A DNA stretch of 64,000 bases from Shewanella loihica PV-4 (GTDB lineage: Bacteria > Pseudomonadota > Gammaproteobacteria > Enterobacterales > Shewanellaceae): the NCBI RefSeq assembly GCF_000016065.1, contig NC_009092.1:4030001-4094000 (forward strand). The letters are read 5' to 3'. Positions 26,393-36,237 of this stretch are shown piece by piece. Position 1 is the stretch's first letter, and each line of letters opens with the position of its first letter. The position numbers and the translations under genes were made by a program. The notes beneath the pieces were generated by a model. The model had not been told where the DNA came from and did no database searches. It saw nothing but the letters and a program-made list of their open reading frames with translations.

Positions 26393-27465
26393 TGGGTGGC
26401 CTTAACCGAAACCTGCTTACGATTGCTGGCGATCACTGTGTCTTTCGGCGCGCCTCGGGTATCCACCTTCACCACGGCGCTGAGGCCGGGAACTATGTTG
26501 GTCTGATCATCCAGATCCAAACGGATCCGCACCGGAATACGCTGCACTATCTTGGTGAAGTTACCGGTGGCGTTTTCCGCCGGCAACAGGCTGAATTTGG
26601 CGCCAGAGGCGGGGGCCAGGCTATCGATCACACCAGTAAAGCTCTGGTCGGGAAACGCGTCGAGATGAACCTGAACCAACTGCCCAGGCTGCATATGCTG
26701 GATCTGGGTCTCCTTGAAGTTGGCGGTGATCCACACCGCGCCATCCGGCACCAAACTGTAGAGCGACTGCCCCGGCTGCACATACTGGCCGGTCAGGGCG
26801 CCGCGCTTGCCAATCACCCCGGAGAAGGGGGCTCTGATCTGGGTATCGGCCAGCTGGATCTCTGCCAGCTCAAGGCCGGCCTTGGCCTGGGCCACCTGTG
26901 ACTGACTCTGATTCAGCTGAGCGTTAAGCACCGCCAGCTCAGCCTGCTTGGCCACCAGGGCCGCCTTGGCCTCATCCAGGTGGCCCACGGCCGAATCGAA
27001 GGCGGCAGTCGCCTGATCCACCTCATCTTGTGAGCTGTAATCTCTGTGCTTTAGTTTGGTAGTGCGTTTGAGCTGCTGCTCGGCGCGGATCTTCTCCGCC
27101 TCGGCACTGGCCACACCGGCGGCCGCCTGACGTATGATCGCCTGTTGCAGCGTCACCTTGGCCGACAGGGTCTGCAGCTCTGCCTGACTGCTCTGCAGGC
27201 TCGCCTGACTCTGGCTCACCTTGGCGCGGTACTGGTTCGACTCCAGCTCGGCCAGCAGCTGCCCCTGCTCCACATGCTGGTTATCTGTCACCTTAGCGGT
27301 CACCACATAACCCGGCACCTTGACACTGATATTAGAGATATCGGCCTCTACATAGGCGTTGTCGGTCGATTCGATAAACCGAACCTGACTCCACCAGTAG
27401 TAGCCTCCAACTACCACAGCCAATAACAGCAGCGGTAGCACAATAAATATGCGACGTTTTGACAT
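26389..27465 (-). CDS. EmrA/HlyD-type membrane fusion protein
   Basis: 358 residues from ATG at 27465 (MSKRRIF); an in-frame extension of 7 codons upstream is less likely. One N-terminal membrane helix (IFIVLPLLLLAVVVGGYYWW), a lipoyl/HlyD domain (DNAYVEADISNISVKVPGYV), a long coiled coil of Gln/Ala-rich heptads (residues ~80-200), then the second lipoyl half (IRAPFSGVIGKRGALTGQYV). It bridges the inner-membrane pump to an outer-membrane channel. Coupled to the EmrB-like gene and divergent from a LysR regulator. Confidence 0.93.
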   Translation of the reverse strand: MSKRRIFIVLPLLLLAVVVGGYYWWSQVRFIESTDNAYVEADISNISVKVPGYVVTAKVTDNQHVEQGQLLAELESNQYRAKVSQSQASLQSSQAELQTLSAKVTLQQAIIRQAAAGVASAEAEKIRAEQQLKRTTKLKHRDYSSQDEVDQATAAFDSAVGHLDEAKAALVAKQAELAVLNAQLNQSQSQVAQAKAGLELAEIQLADTQIRAPFSGVIGKRGALTGQYVQPGQSLYSLVPDGAVWITANFKETQIQHMQPGQLVQVHLDAFPDQSFTGVIDSLAPASGAKFSLLPAENATGNFTKIVQRIPVRIRLDLDDQTNIVPGLSAVVKVDTRGAPKDTVIASNRKQVSVKATQ

Positions 27466-27575
27466 CCAATCCCCACGGATAAACACCTTGATTAGTATTT
27501 GATAGTTTACTACTGTCTTATAATGTTTATTAGTCAGTTAAAAAATTACCAACTGTTTCACAGGTGTAACAATAG

Positions 27576-28511
27576 ATGGATTTGAATCGTATTCAGATGT
27601 TCGCTCAGGTGGTGGACAAAGGCAGCTTCACTTCGGCCGCCAAGGCGATGGGACTCACCAAGGCGACGGTGAGTCGTAAGATCGCCGAGCTGGAGACTGA
27701 TACCGGGGTGCAGCTCTTGTACCGCACCACCCGCGCCCTCAAGCTTACCGAGGCGGGAAGCATCTATTACAACAAGATCCAACGGATCCTGATGGATCTG
27801 CAGAGCGCCGAAGACCAGCTCAGCGCCAGCCAAGAGACCATCAAGGGTAACCTGAAGATCGTCTGCCCGATAGAGCTGGGCCAGCTATTCTTCGGCCGCA
27901 TCTTCGCCCGCTTTCTAGAGGCGCATCCCGAGATGACCCTGGACGCCGAGCTGACCAACCGTAAGGTCGACATGATAGAGGAAGGAATAGATATTCTGTT
28001 TCAGGTCTCAGATGTGCGCGACTCGCGGCTGCAATCCTATCGTGTGCTCAACACAGACAAATCCCTGGTGGCCAGCCCAGACTATCTGGCCCGCCACGGC
28101 ACGCCAGCCACGCCGCAGGATCTGATCGACCACAAGGCGATTCGCCTCAAATCGACCCACATCGACGGTGGCTGGAGATTGTTCGATGGTCAGCAGTGGA
28201 TCACCATAGAACCCGAAGCCCAGCTGACGGTCAACAATGTCACCCTGGCCCGTGAGGCCGCCATCGAAGGATTGGGGATCGCCACGGCGCCAACCCTGGT
28301 GGCCCAGGCTGCCATCGACGAGGGGCATCTTATCCCCCTGTTGACCGACTTTCCCATGGCGCAGACCGCCATTACCCTGAGCTTTCCCCGCCGCGCCTAC
28401 CTGCCGCGCAAGTATCGCGCCTTCATCGAGTATATCTATCTGTCGCTGTTCGACCGCAGGCCCGGCGAGATACTGGAGATCCCAGATTTCATCACCCCGC
28501 CCCAGCGTTAG
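27576..28511 (+). CDS. LysR-family transcriptional regulator
   Basis: 311 residues. N-terminal winged helix-turn-helix (FAQVVDKGSFTSAAKAMGLTKATVSRKIAELE), then a periplasmic-binding-like effector domain with LKIVCPIELGQLFFGRIFARF. It is divergent from the EmrAB-like operon across 110 bases, the usual arrangement for a regulator controlling the neighbour. The effector is unknown. Confidence 0.92.
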   Translation: MDLNRIQMFAQVVDKGSFTSAAKAMGLTKATVSRKIAELETDTGVQLLYRTTRALKLTEAGSIYYNKIQRILMDLQSAEDQLSASQETIKGNLKIVCPIELGQLFFGRIFARFLEAHPEMTLDAELTNRKVDMIEEGIDILFQVSDVRDSRLQSYRVLNTDKSLVASPDYLARHGTPATPQDLIDHKAIRLKSTHIDGGWRLFDGQQWITIEPEAQLTVNNVTLAREAAIEGLGIATAPTLVAQAAIDEGHLIPLLTDFPMAQTAITLSFPRRAYLPRKYRAFIEYIYLSLFDRRPGEILEIPDFITPPQR

Positions 28512-28619
28512 GGAGTTGCCGCGCCACAGTTTTGACAAAATAAGCAGCGGAGTCTGCAAAATCGTCGACAAAGCTGCTAACATTGGGCCAATTTTTTTCG
28601 CTTAAAGAGATATCGCAAG

Positions 28620-29345
28620 ATGGGAAGAGCATACCAGAACCGCAAAGAATCTATGGCCAAAACGGCTGGGCAAAAGACGAGACTCTATTCTCGCTACGGC
28701 AAAGAACTCTATGTTTGCGCAAAGAACGGTGGCTTCGATCCTGACGGCAACCTGGCACTGCGCCACATGATCACCAAGGCTAAGAAAGATCAGGTTCCTG
28801 CTCATGTCATCGAACGCGCCCTAGAGAAAGCCAGAGGCGGCGGCGGTGAAGACTATGAAACGGCGCGTTACGAAGGCTTTGGTCCAGGCGGCACCATGGT
28901 AATCGTCGACTGTCTGACCGACAACGGCAAGCGCACCTTTACCGAGGTACGTCAGGCCTTCGTGAAGAACGACGCCAAGCTGGGTAGCCCAGGCACAGTT
29001 GGCCACATGTTCGACCATCAAGCGGTATTTGCCTTCAAGGGCGAAGATGAAGAAGCGGTACTGGAAGCCCTGATGATGGCCGACGTCGATGTGGCCGATA
29101 TCGAAGTGGAAGATGGCATCATCAGCGTATTCGCGCCAAACACTGAGTTCTACAAGGCCAAGACCGCCCTGAACGAAGCCTTCCCTGAGACAGAGCTGGA
29201 AGTGGAAGAGATCGCCTTCGTACCACAGACCATGACAGAACTCACCGACCCGGAAGTGATCGCTCAGTTCGAAAAATTCCAGGCCGCACTGGAAGATTGT
29301 GACGACGTACAAAACGTCTACCACAACGCCGACATCAAGGCCTAA
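28620..29345 (+). CDS. YebC/PmpR-family protein, YeeN subtype
   Basis: 241 residues. The N terminus [15 protein letters not shown], rather than the MAGHSKW of YebC proper, marks the YeeN-like subgroup. The family core is seen in [28 protein letters not shown] and [19 protein letters not shown]. Members act as DNA-binding regulators, and YebC homologues also help ribosomes through difficult sequences; the role of this subtype is not settled. Monocistronic, with a terminator at 29426-29465. Confidence 0.93.
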   Translation: MGRAYQNRKESMAKTAGQKTRLYSRYGKELYVCAKNGGFDPDGNLALRHMITKAKKDQVPAHVIERALEKARGGGGEDYETARYEGFGPGGTMVIVDCLTDNGKRTFTEVRQAFVKNDAKLGSPGTVGHMFDHQAVFAFKGEDEEAVLEALMMADVDVADIEVEDGIISVFAPNTEFYKAKTALNEAFPETELEVEEIAFVPQTMTELTDPEVIAQFEKFQAALEDCDDVQNVYHNADIKA

Positions 29346-29425
29346 TTTTACGCACTCGATTTACGCATAAGCAGAAACCGAGTTAATGCCTCTTCCACCA
29401 GCCAATCTGGTCGAAATAAAACCAA

Positions 29426-29465
29426 GAGCGATTCGTCGAACCCGTTGATGAATCGCTCCTTTTTT
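29426..29465 (+). terminator. Intrinsic terminator downstream of the YeeN-like gene
   Basis: GAGCGATTC pairs perfectly with GAATCGCTC across a 15-base loop, followed by CTTTTTT. Confidence 0.85.
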
Positions 29466-29736
29466 AGCCAATCTCACCGTGATTTTCCCGTAAGTTTTTT
29501 GACTCTCGCCAAGGCCTTGGCGTTTAGAGTAAGTGCTCACCACCCTGGCAATTAAACTTTATTCATAGTGCACCTTTTAGCCCTGTTTTCGGTGGACTTG
29601 GGCGTCTGTTCGCCTATCCTTATAGCTCCACTTATAAAAGCAAAAGCAAGAATCAACCGCGCCGAGACTCGCTGCCTCCCCTAGGGCATCGCGACCTTGG
29701 CACCATTGATTAACCAAGATGATAAACAGGTAACCT
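29466..29736. other. Intergenic region upstream of the DUF4382 lipoprotein gene
   Basis: About 270 bases that must hold the promoter of the next gene. I see no long reading frame, RNA gene or strong symmetric site. Confidence 0.5.
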
Positions 29737-30768
29737 ATGAAGTATTCAAAATCGATTATCGCCATAGCACTCACCAGCCTACTCGCCGCCTGTGGTGGCA
29801 GCGATGACACACCTGAAACCCCTAAGACGGGTGTCTTCAGCCTGGGAGTATCGGACAACCCTGCCGACGCTAAAGTCGTGAATATCGCCTTCAAACAGGT
29901 CGTACTCAAAGGTAGCGATGGCTCCCTATCATTCGACGTCTCAGAAAACGGCGAGCTGAAACACGTTGACCTGCTGACGGTACAAGGCCAGGAGGTCGAG
30001 ACGCTGGTGAGCGGCCAGTCTATTCCGGTCGGCGAGTACCAGATGTGTATTTACATGCAAAACAGCGAAGTGGCCGACACCAACAGCTCTTACGTGAAAA
30101 CCATGGATGACATGGACGCGGGTCTGGTCACCAACAGCAATGGTAGCTGTGGCGGCGTAGGCGCCGAAGAGGAAGGCACGGGTCGTCTCTTCTTCAACAA
30201 GGCCTTCACTATCGCGGCCGGCGTGAACAACTTCGTCGCCGAGTTTAACCTCTCTCAAGGCCTGCAGGCACCCCACGGCAACAAGGACTACTGGACCCTT
30301 AAGCCAACGTCGGTACAGCTGGTCAACAACGCCGAAGTCGGCGCCATTCACGGCATGGTCGACGCCAGCGTGATGGCAGACTGTGAAGCCGCCGCCGGTG
30401 GTTCAGAGTTCAGCCCGGCCGTCTACCTCTACCCAACGGCGACCGCACTTGAGAACATGCAGGACTTCCGCCTAGAGGCCGACATCACCGAGCCGCAAGT
30501 GGCACCTATCGCCTCGGCCCGCGTCAACCCAGTCACCGACGAGACAGAAACCGTGGTGGGTTACGAGTATGAGTTTGGCTTCGTCGCCGCCGCCAACTAC
30601 AGCCTGGGCTACACCTGTCTGGCACAGAATGACGATCCAGAAGTGGCCAACGGCGCAGATGACGTCGACGCGCCTTTCTTCATCCATGCCGATGAGCAGG
30701 ACGTGACCGTTACCCAAGGCACCACCACAGAGCGTGACTTCGACGCTGCCGAAGTACCCGCGCCATAA
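29737..30768 (+). CDS. DUF4382 lipoprotein
   Basis: 343 residues. Lipobox LLAACGG, then an acidic Thr-rich linker. The DUF4382 domain is recognised by GVFSLGVSDNPADAKVVNIAF and the pattern VVLKGSDGS...VDLLTVQGQ...LVSGQSIPVGEYQM. The family resembles carbohydrate-binding or transthyretin-like beta folds on the bacterial surface; its ligand is unknown. The C-terminal half (from ~residue 205) has a second beta-rich region. The protein is very acidic (pI certainly low). It stands alone, ending at a bidirectional terminator. Confidence 0.85.
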   Translation: MKYSKSIIAIALTSLLAACGGSDDTPETPKTGVFSLGVSDNPADAKVVNIAFKQVVLKGSDGSLSFDVSENGELKHVDLLTVQGQEVETLVSGQSIPVGEYQMCIYMQNSEVADTNSSYVKTMDDMDAGLVTNSNGSCGGVGAEEEGTGRLFFNKAFTIAAGVNNFVAEFNLSQGLQAPHGNKDYWTLKPTSVQLVNNAEVGAIHGMVDASVMADCEAAAGGSEFSPAVYLYPTATALENMQDFRLEADITEPQVAPIASARVNPVTDETETVVGYEYEFGFVAAANYSLGYTCLAQNDDPEVANGADDVDAPFFIHADEQDVTVTQGTTTERDFDAAEVPAP

Positions 30769-30816
30769 GCCCTTGGACTAAGCAATTATTTGCGAAGTAA
30801 CCAATATACAGAAAGC

Positions 30817-30845
30817 AAAAAGGCACTCTCATGAGTGCCTTTTTT
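30817..30845. terminator. Bidirectional terminator between the DUF4382 gene and the permease
   Basis: AGGCACTC and GAGTGCCT arms around TCAT, with A and T runs on either side, between convergent genes. Confidence 0.9.
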
Positions 30846-30863
30846 ATTGACCGAAGCTAAATA

Positions 30864-32288
30864 TTAAGAGCAGCAATCCCGGCGCCACCAGTTCTTCGGC
30901 AGCTTGGCCAGCAAGACTTTGAGCATCAAAATCGCCAGTATGATCCCCGAGGCATTTACCACCAGGGAAGGCAACAGATTATGCTGCTCGCCCACCTGAG
31001 GCATCACCTCGAAACCAAAGGTCGCCACCAGATAGTTCACCAAGACGCCCGCTACCAAGGCCACACCCAAGACGCCACCCAGGTAGCCATAGAGGGCGCG
31101 TTTACCCAGCTCCTTGGTTACCACCCCCAGGGTAGCGATATTAGTTGCCGGACCCGCCAGCATGAAGACCAGCACGGCACCTGGCGATACCCCCGCCAGC
31201 AGCAGACCTGCGGCAATCGGCGTCGATGCCGTAGCGCAGATATACATGGGCACAGAGATCAGCACCATCACCAACATGGCCAAGATGCCATCACCCCACT
31301 TGGCCATGAAATCTCCCGGCACATAGGTCTGTACCAGGGCCGCAAAGAAGAGGCCGATCAACAGCCAGACGGTAGTGTCACGCACCAGATCAGTCGCCGC
31401 ATAGTGCAGGCCCTTACCCATGCGCGCCAACACAGAGGTGCCCTTAAGCTCGCTAGCGACATCTTTGATGGACTCGCAGCAACTCTCGCCCTGAGCATTC
31501 TGACTATCGCCCTTAGCACTCGAACAGCATGAGCTCGCCGACTTCACCTCTTGCTTACTGCTACAACATGAGCTGACCGGCTCAGGGGCCGCCTTACTGG
31601 CGCAGCATGAACCGCTCGCGGGATTCACAGACGTCGGAGCGGCCACTGGCTTAACCAAGGCTTCTTGCTTGAGAATGGCATCTGAGCTCACGAGGCGCAT
31701 CATCATGGGCGAGGCATCCGTCGTCATACGCACAGGCGCACTCGGCTTGTCACCACAGCAACTCGATGACTCAGCCTTTTCGAGCGACTTTTGAGCTGGC
31801 TTACTGCTACAGCAACTGCTGCTCGCCTCAGCCTTGTCTGCCTCATCTCGTTTAGAACCGGCCGAATGAGCTACTTCGGCAGCCTTGGCTTCATCATCGT
31901 CACGTCCCACCAGCAGGCCGGCGACAATGGCGCTGGTGACCGCAGCTATGGGTCTGACAACCGCCATGAAGGGGCCAAGCAGCACGTAGGAGACGCTTAC
32001 AGAGTCGATGCCTGTCTCAGGGGTGGACACCAAGAATGAGGTGGTGGCGGCCTTAGAGGCGCCCGAGCGGCGCAGGCCGACGGCGGCAGGGATCACCCCG
32101 CAGGAGCAGAGCGGCAAGGGCGCGCCTAACACAGCTGCCTTGATAGTGGTCTTGACCCCGTGACCGCCCAGCTGCTTCTGCATCCAGGTCATGGGCACAA
32201 ACATCTTCAACATACCGGCAAGCACCAGACCCAGCAGCAGCCAGGGCGCGGAATCGAGAAAGAGATCGATAAAATTAGATAACAACAT
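30864..32288 (-). CDS. ArsP/DUF318-family permease with Cys-pair-rich central loop
   Basis: 474 residues. Two membrane halves of about four or five helices each surround a hydrophilic loop (~residues 150-275). The first half has the family signature PLCSCGVIPAAVGLRRSG; the second has TASTPIAAGLLLAGVSPGA and MLAGPATNIATLGVV. Six CC pairs lie in or next to the loop (SCCSSK, SCCGDK, SCCASK, SCCSSK, SCCSSA, SCCES), and the protein ends RRDCCS. It is probably an efflux permease for a thiophilic metal or metalloid; family members handle arsenic species. It is 3 bases downstream of a MerR regulator and surely co-transcribed with it. Confidence 0.88.
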   Translation of the reverse strand: MLLSNFIDLFLDSAPWLLLGLVLAGMLKMFVPMTWMQKQLGGHGVKTTIKAAVLGAPLPLCSCGVIPAAVGLRRSGASKAATTSFLVSTPETGIDSVSVSYVLLGPFMAVVRPIAAVTSAIVAGLLVGRDDDEAKAAEVAHSAGSKRDEADKAEASSSCCSSKPAQKSLEKAESSSCCGDKPSAPVRMTTDASPMMMRLVSSDAILKQEALVKPVAAPTSVNPASGSCCASKAAPEPVSSCCSSKQEVKSASSCCSSAKGDSQNAQGESCCESIKDVASELKGTSVLARMGKGLHYAATDLVRDTTVWLLIGLFFAALVQTYVPGDFMAKWGDGILAMLVMVLISVPMYICATASTPIAAGLLLAGVSPGAVLVFMLAGPATNIATLGVVTKELGKRALYGYLGGVLGVALVAGVLVNYLVATFGFEVMPQVGEQHNLLPSLVVNASGIILAILMLKVLLAKLPKNWWRRDCCS

Positions 32289-32291
32289 AGG

Positions 32292-32768
32292 TTAACCCTT
32301 TAGCTTACAACTGGTTTTATATTCGGTTTCGCCGTGATCATGGCTGTGGTTCTCACACTTCACCTCGACGTTAGACTCAAGCGCCTCCAGGATGGAGCAA
32401 TGTTCGGCGCTCTCCGGCCCGCCACAACAGGCATCGGATAGCCGCTGCAGGGAGACGCGAAAATGATTCAGCTCGGCGATCTTCTCTTCCACATTGGCCA
32501 GCTTGATATCCACCATTCCCTTCACGTCGGCGCAGGCCCAGTTGGACTTGTCCAGATCGATAGATAACAGCTCGGTGATCTCAGACAGGGTGAAGCCCAC
32601 CGCCTTTGCCCGCAGAATGAAGCGCAGACGCTCGGCGTCCTGTTCTGTGTAGAGGCGGTAACCCGAGTCGCTGCGCATCGACGGCGACAATAGGCCATGC
32701 TTCTCGTAAAAACGCAGGGTATCGGCCTTGACCTCACACTGTTTGGCTAACTCTCCAATACGAAACAT
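32292..32768 (-). CDS. MerR-family metal-responsive regulator, ZntR-like
   Basis: 158 residues. N-terminal winged HTH (FRIGELAKQCEVKADTLRFYEKHGLL), a dimerisation helix, and a C-terminal metal loop. Cys79, Cys114, Cys115 and Cys124 are at the same numbers as the zinc ligands I recall for E. coli ZntR, but the His119 position is Glu here and a His sits at 123. An extra tail, CENHSHDHGETEYKTSC, adds more possible ligands. It heads the permease operon, and its promoter (32806-32837) has the long MerR-type spacer, indicating autoregulation and metal-induced expression of the permease. Confidence 0.9.
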   Translation of the reverse strand: MFRIGELAKQCEVKADTLRFYEKHGLLSPSMRSDSGYRLYTEQDAERLRFILRAKAVGFTLSEITELLSIDLDKSNWACADVKGMVDIKLANVEEKIAELNHFRVSLQRLSDACCGGPESAEHCSILEALESNVEVKCENHSHDHGETEYKTSCKLKG

Positions 32769-32805
32769 CTTGCCTCCAGGGCGCCTTTTTCATTGCGATA
32801 GTGCC

Positions 32806-32837
32806 AGTATAAACCTTAGAGTTAAATCTAAGGTCAA
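32806..32837 (-). promoter_or_regulatory. MerR-type promoter/operator of the metal permease operon
   Basis: On the minus strand: TTGACC (-35, 32837-32832), a 20-base spacer and TATACT (-10, 32811-32806). The spacer is filled by a perfect dyad ACCTTAGA/TCTAAGGT (32813-32820 and 32827-32834). An over-long spacer with an internal dyad is the hallmark of MerR regulators, which untwist the DNA when metal binds. Confidence 0.9.
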
Positions 32838-33066
32838 GGGTTATTCTGCCGTAATTTACAATCTGTTGCTTGTTCGCCATGGCGTATTGTGAAATCGCAC
32901 AGAAAAAAACAGCATGGCACACAGTTTTACGGTAAAATACGCGCGCCGCGATGGGGAGTCGACTATTTGAGGGGCTTTTGGAAAGCAATACGCTTATGGT
33001 TAGCAAGCACTAACTGTTCTGTTTTCCGAAAGATCCTTAAAATAACCACTGGACCCTGTACCTAAA

Positions 33067-34656
33067 ATGAATAATGCCAGACCTATTCGTCGCGCGCTGT
33101 TAAGCGTTTCTGATAAAACCGGAATCCTGGAGTTTGCACAAGCCCTGCACGCTCAAGGTGTTGAACTGCTATCTACCGGCGGCACCGCCCGTCTGCTAGC
33201 AGACAACGGTGTGCCTGTCATTGAAGTCTCTGACTACACGGGCCATCCTGAGATCATGGACGGCCGCGTAAAGACCCTGCACCCTAAAGTGCACGGCGGC
33301 ATCCTCGGCCGTCGCGGTATCGATGAGATAGTGATGGAACAGAACGCCATTAAGCCTATCGATCTGGTTGCCGTTAACCTCTACCCCTTTGCCGAGACTG
33401 TGGCCAAAGAAGGCTGCACCCTGGCCGACGCCGTGGAAAACATCGACATCGGCGGCCCAACCATGGTGCGCTCTACCGCGAAGAACCACAAAGACACCAC
33501 CATTGTCGTTAACGCCAAAGACTATGATCGCGTGATCCAAGAGATGCAGGCCAACCAGGGTAGCACCACGCTGGAGACACGTTTCGATCTGGCTATCGCC
33601 GCCTTCGAACACACGGCCGCCTACGATGGCATGATCGCCAACTACTTCGGCACCATGGTACCGGCGCACAGCCAGGACGAGTGCCACCAGGATTCTAAGT
33701 TCCCACGCACCTACAACACTCAGTTGGTGAAGAAGCAAGATCTGCGTTACGGCGAGAACAGCCACCAGAGCGCCGCCTTCTATGTGGACCTCAACATCGA
33801 CGAAGCCTCGGTTGCCAGCGCGACTCAGCTACAGGGTAAGGCACTGTCTTACAACAACATAGCCGATACCGATGCGGCGCTGGAATGCGTCAAAGAGTTC
33901 AGCGAGCCGGCCTGTGTTATCGTCAAGCACGCCAACCCTTGTGGCGTCGCCATCGGCAAGGATCTGCTCGAGGCCTACAACCGCGCCTACCAGACCGACC
34001 CAACCTCAGCCTTCGGCGGCATCATCGCCTTCAACGGTGAGCTGGATGCAGAGACCGCCAGCGCCATCGTCGAGCGTCAGTTTGTCGAGGTGATCATCGC
34101 ACCTGTCGTTAGCCAGGCGGCACGCGACGTGGTGGCAGCCAAGGCCAACGTCCGTCTGCTGGAGTGTGGTCAATGGGCTAGCAAGACCCGCAGCCTGGAC
34201 TACAAGCGCGTCAACGGCGGCCTGCTGATCCAAGACAGAGACCAAGGCATGGTCGAGATGAGCGACATCAAGGTAGTGACTAAGCGTCAGCCTACCGAAG
34301 CCGAGATGAAAGATCTCATGTTCTGCTGGAAGGTGGCCAAGTTCGTTAAGTCTAACGCCATCGTCTACGCCAAAGACAGCATGACAATCGGCGTGGGCGC
34401 CGGCCAGATGAGCCGCGTCTACAGCGCCAAGGTGGCCGGTATCAAGGCTGCCGATGAGAATCTGGAAGTCGTAGGTTCTGTCATGGCATCCGATGCCTTC
34501 TTCCCGTTCCGCGATGGCATCGACGCCGCGGCGGCCGCCGGTATCAGCTGCATCATCCAGCCGGGCGGTTCGATTCGCGATGAAGAGATCATCGCAGCCG
34601 CCGACGAGCATGGCATGGCCATGGTCTTCACCGGCATGCGTCACTTCCGTCATTAA
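33067..34656 (+). CDS. purH: Bifunctional AICAR transformylase/IMP cyclohydrolase
   Basis: 529 residues, as in E. coli. It catalyses the last two steps of IMP synthesis. The N-terminal cyclohydrolase domain begins [20 protein letters not shown] and contains [13 protein letters not shown]; the transformylase domain contains [11 protein letters not shown] (the Lys-His catalytic pair) and [15 protein letters not shown]. purD follows after 51 bases on the same strand, so they probably form a purHD operon. I could not identify a convincing PurR box upstream. Confidence 0.97.
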
Positions 34657-34707
34657 TTTGCTTTCGCGCCTGGGCCACAAGTCCGGGCGCCGTTTTAAGG
34701 ATATAGC

Positions 34708-36009
34708 ATGAACGTATTAGTAATAGGTAGCGGCGGACGCGAACACGCCCTGGCCTGGAAGGCCGCTAAGTCACCCCTGGTCGAGAAAGTCTTCGTGGCG
34801 CCGGGCAACGCCGGCACAGCGCTGGAGCCTAAGCTTGAGAACGTTTCGATTGCCGTCGAAGCCATCTCTGAGCTGGTAAGCTTCGCCAAGGAGCAGGCGA
34901 TCGAACTGACTATCGTCGGCCCGGAAGTGCCGCTGTCATTGGGCGTGGTCGATGCCTTCAACGAAGCTAAGCTACCTATCTTCGGTCCAACCCAAGGTGC
35001 GGCGCAGCTAGAGTCTTCTAAGGCGTTCACCAAGGACTTCCTGGCCCGTCACAACATTCCGACGGCGGCCTACTCGAACTTCACCGAGATCGAGCCTGCC
35101 AAGGCTTACGTTACCGAAGTCACCGCCAACACTGGCTTCCCCATCGTCATCAAGGCCGACGGCCTGGCGGCGGGTAAAGGGGTGATCATCGCTCAAGATC
35201 AGGCCGAAGCCGATGCGGCTATCGAAGATATGCTGGCCGGTAACAAGTTTGGCGAGGCCGGTTCTCGCGTGGTGATCGAAGAGTTCCTGAAAGGCGAAGA
35301 AGCCAGCTTCATCGTCATGGTCGATGGCACAAATATTCTGGCTATGGCCAGCAGCCAGGACCATAAGGCCAGAGACAATGGCGACAACGGCCCAAACACG
35401 GGCGGCATGGGCGCCTACTCTCCGGCGCCAGTGGTGACACAAGCGGTTCACGACTGGACTGTTGAAAACGTCATTCGTCCAACCGTAGATGGCATGGCTG
35501 CTGAAGGTAATGTCTACACAGGTTTCCTCTACGCCGGTCTGATGATTGCGCCAGATGGCAGCGCCAAGGTACTGGAATACAACTGCCGCTTCGGCGACCC
35601 TGAGACCCAGCCTATCATGATGCGTCTTCAGTCAGATCTGGTCGAGCTCTGCCTGGCCGCCACCCGTGGCGAGCTGGACAAGGTGACCGCCGAGTTCGAC
35701 AGCCGCGCCGCTGTAGGCGTGGTGATGGCTGCCGGTGGCTACCCAGATACCTATCGCAAGCACGATGTGATCGAGGGACTCAGCCTAGGCAGCGATGATG
35801 CCAAGGTGTTCCACGCGGGCACCAGCATGAAGGATGGCCATGTGGTCACCAATGGCGGCCGCGTCTTGTGTGCCACCGCCCTGGGCCAAGATGTGACTAA
35901 GGCGCAGCAGCGTGCCTATCAACTGGTCAATGAGATCCACTGGGATGACGTCTATTTCCGTACCGATATCGCCTATCGCGCCATCGCCCGGGAAAACGAG
36001 CAGGCCTAA
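34708..36009 (+). CDS. purD: Phosphoribosylamine-glycine ligase
   Basis: 433 residues. It joins glycine to 5-phosphoribosylamine with ATP, the second step of purine synthesis. Markers: GSGGREHALAWK at the N terminus, GPEVPLSLGVVDAF, the ATP-grasp KADGLAAGKGV, the metal/ATP site YNCRFGDPETQ, and the C-terminal RVLCATALG domain. It starts behind AAGGAT and is likely co-transcribed with purH. A terminator follows at 36081-36122. Confidence 0.97.
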   Translation: MNVLVIGSGGREHALAWKAAKSPLVEKVFVAPGNAGTALEPKLENVSIAVEAISELVSFAKEQAIELTIVGPEVPLSLGVVDAFNEAKLPIFGPTQGAAQLESSKAFTKDFLARHNIPTAAYSNFTEIEPAKAYVTEVTANTGFPIVIKADGLAAGKGVIIAQDQAEADAAIEDMLAGNKFGEAGSRVVIEEFLKGEEASFIVMVDGTNILAMASSQDHKARDNGDNGPNTGGMGAYSPAPVVTQAVHDWTVENVIRPTVDGMAAEGNVYTGFLYAGLMIAPDGSAKVLEYNCRFGDPETQPIMMRLQSDLVELCLAATRGELDKVTAEFDSRAAVGVVMAAGGYPDTYRKHDVIEGLSLGSDDAKVFHAGTSMKDGHVVTNGGRVLCATALGQDVTKAQQRAYQLVNEIHWDDVYFRTDIAYRAIARENEQA

Positions 36010-36080
36010 TACCCATAAAGGGATATTCATGGAAAGTTGAGATCTACATCACGCTCAGTTTTCATGCAATAAAATCGCAT

Positions 36081-36122
36081 AAAAGCACCTATACCCCATA
36101 AGAGTATTAGGTGCTTTTTTAT
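36081..36122 (+). terminator. Intrinsic terminator downstream of purD
   Basis: AAAGCACCTA pairs with TAGGTGCTTT across a ~17-base loop and is followed by a T run. Confidence 0.85.
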
Positions 36123-36237
36123 ACAACTCAATAAGTTAACTGCGAATCCTGAATCATGTATTAAAAATAGCCTGAATACATTATTTCCATACAATAAAAA
36201 CCACAATATTAGCATAATTCAATATTTTACCCTCATA

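Noticed and set aside
32734..33006. Minus-strand open frame of about 90 codons over the merR/purH region
   Set aside because: It runs through the MerR promoter and the merR start and has no coding features; treated as chance.
32838..33066. PurR box before purH
   Set aside because: Looked for an ACGCAAACG-type palindrome and found none; the short AAGC/GCTT dyad near 32983 is too weak.
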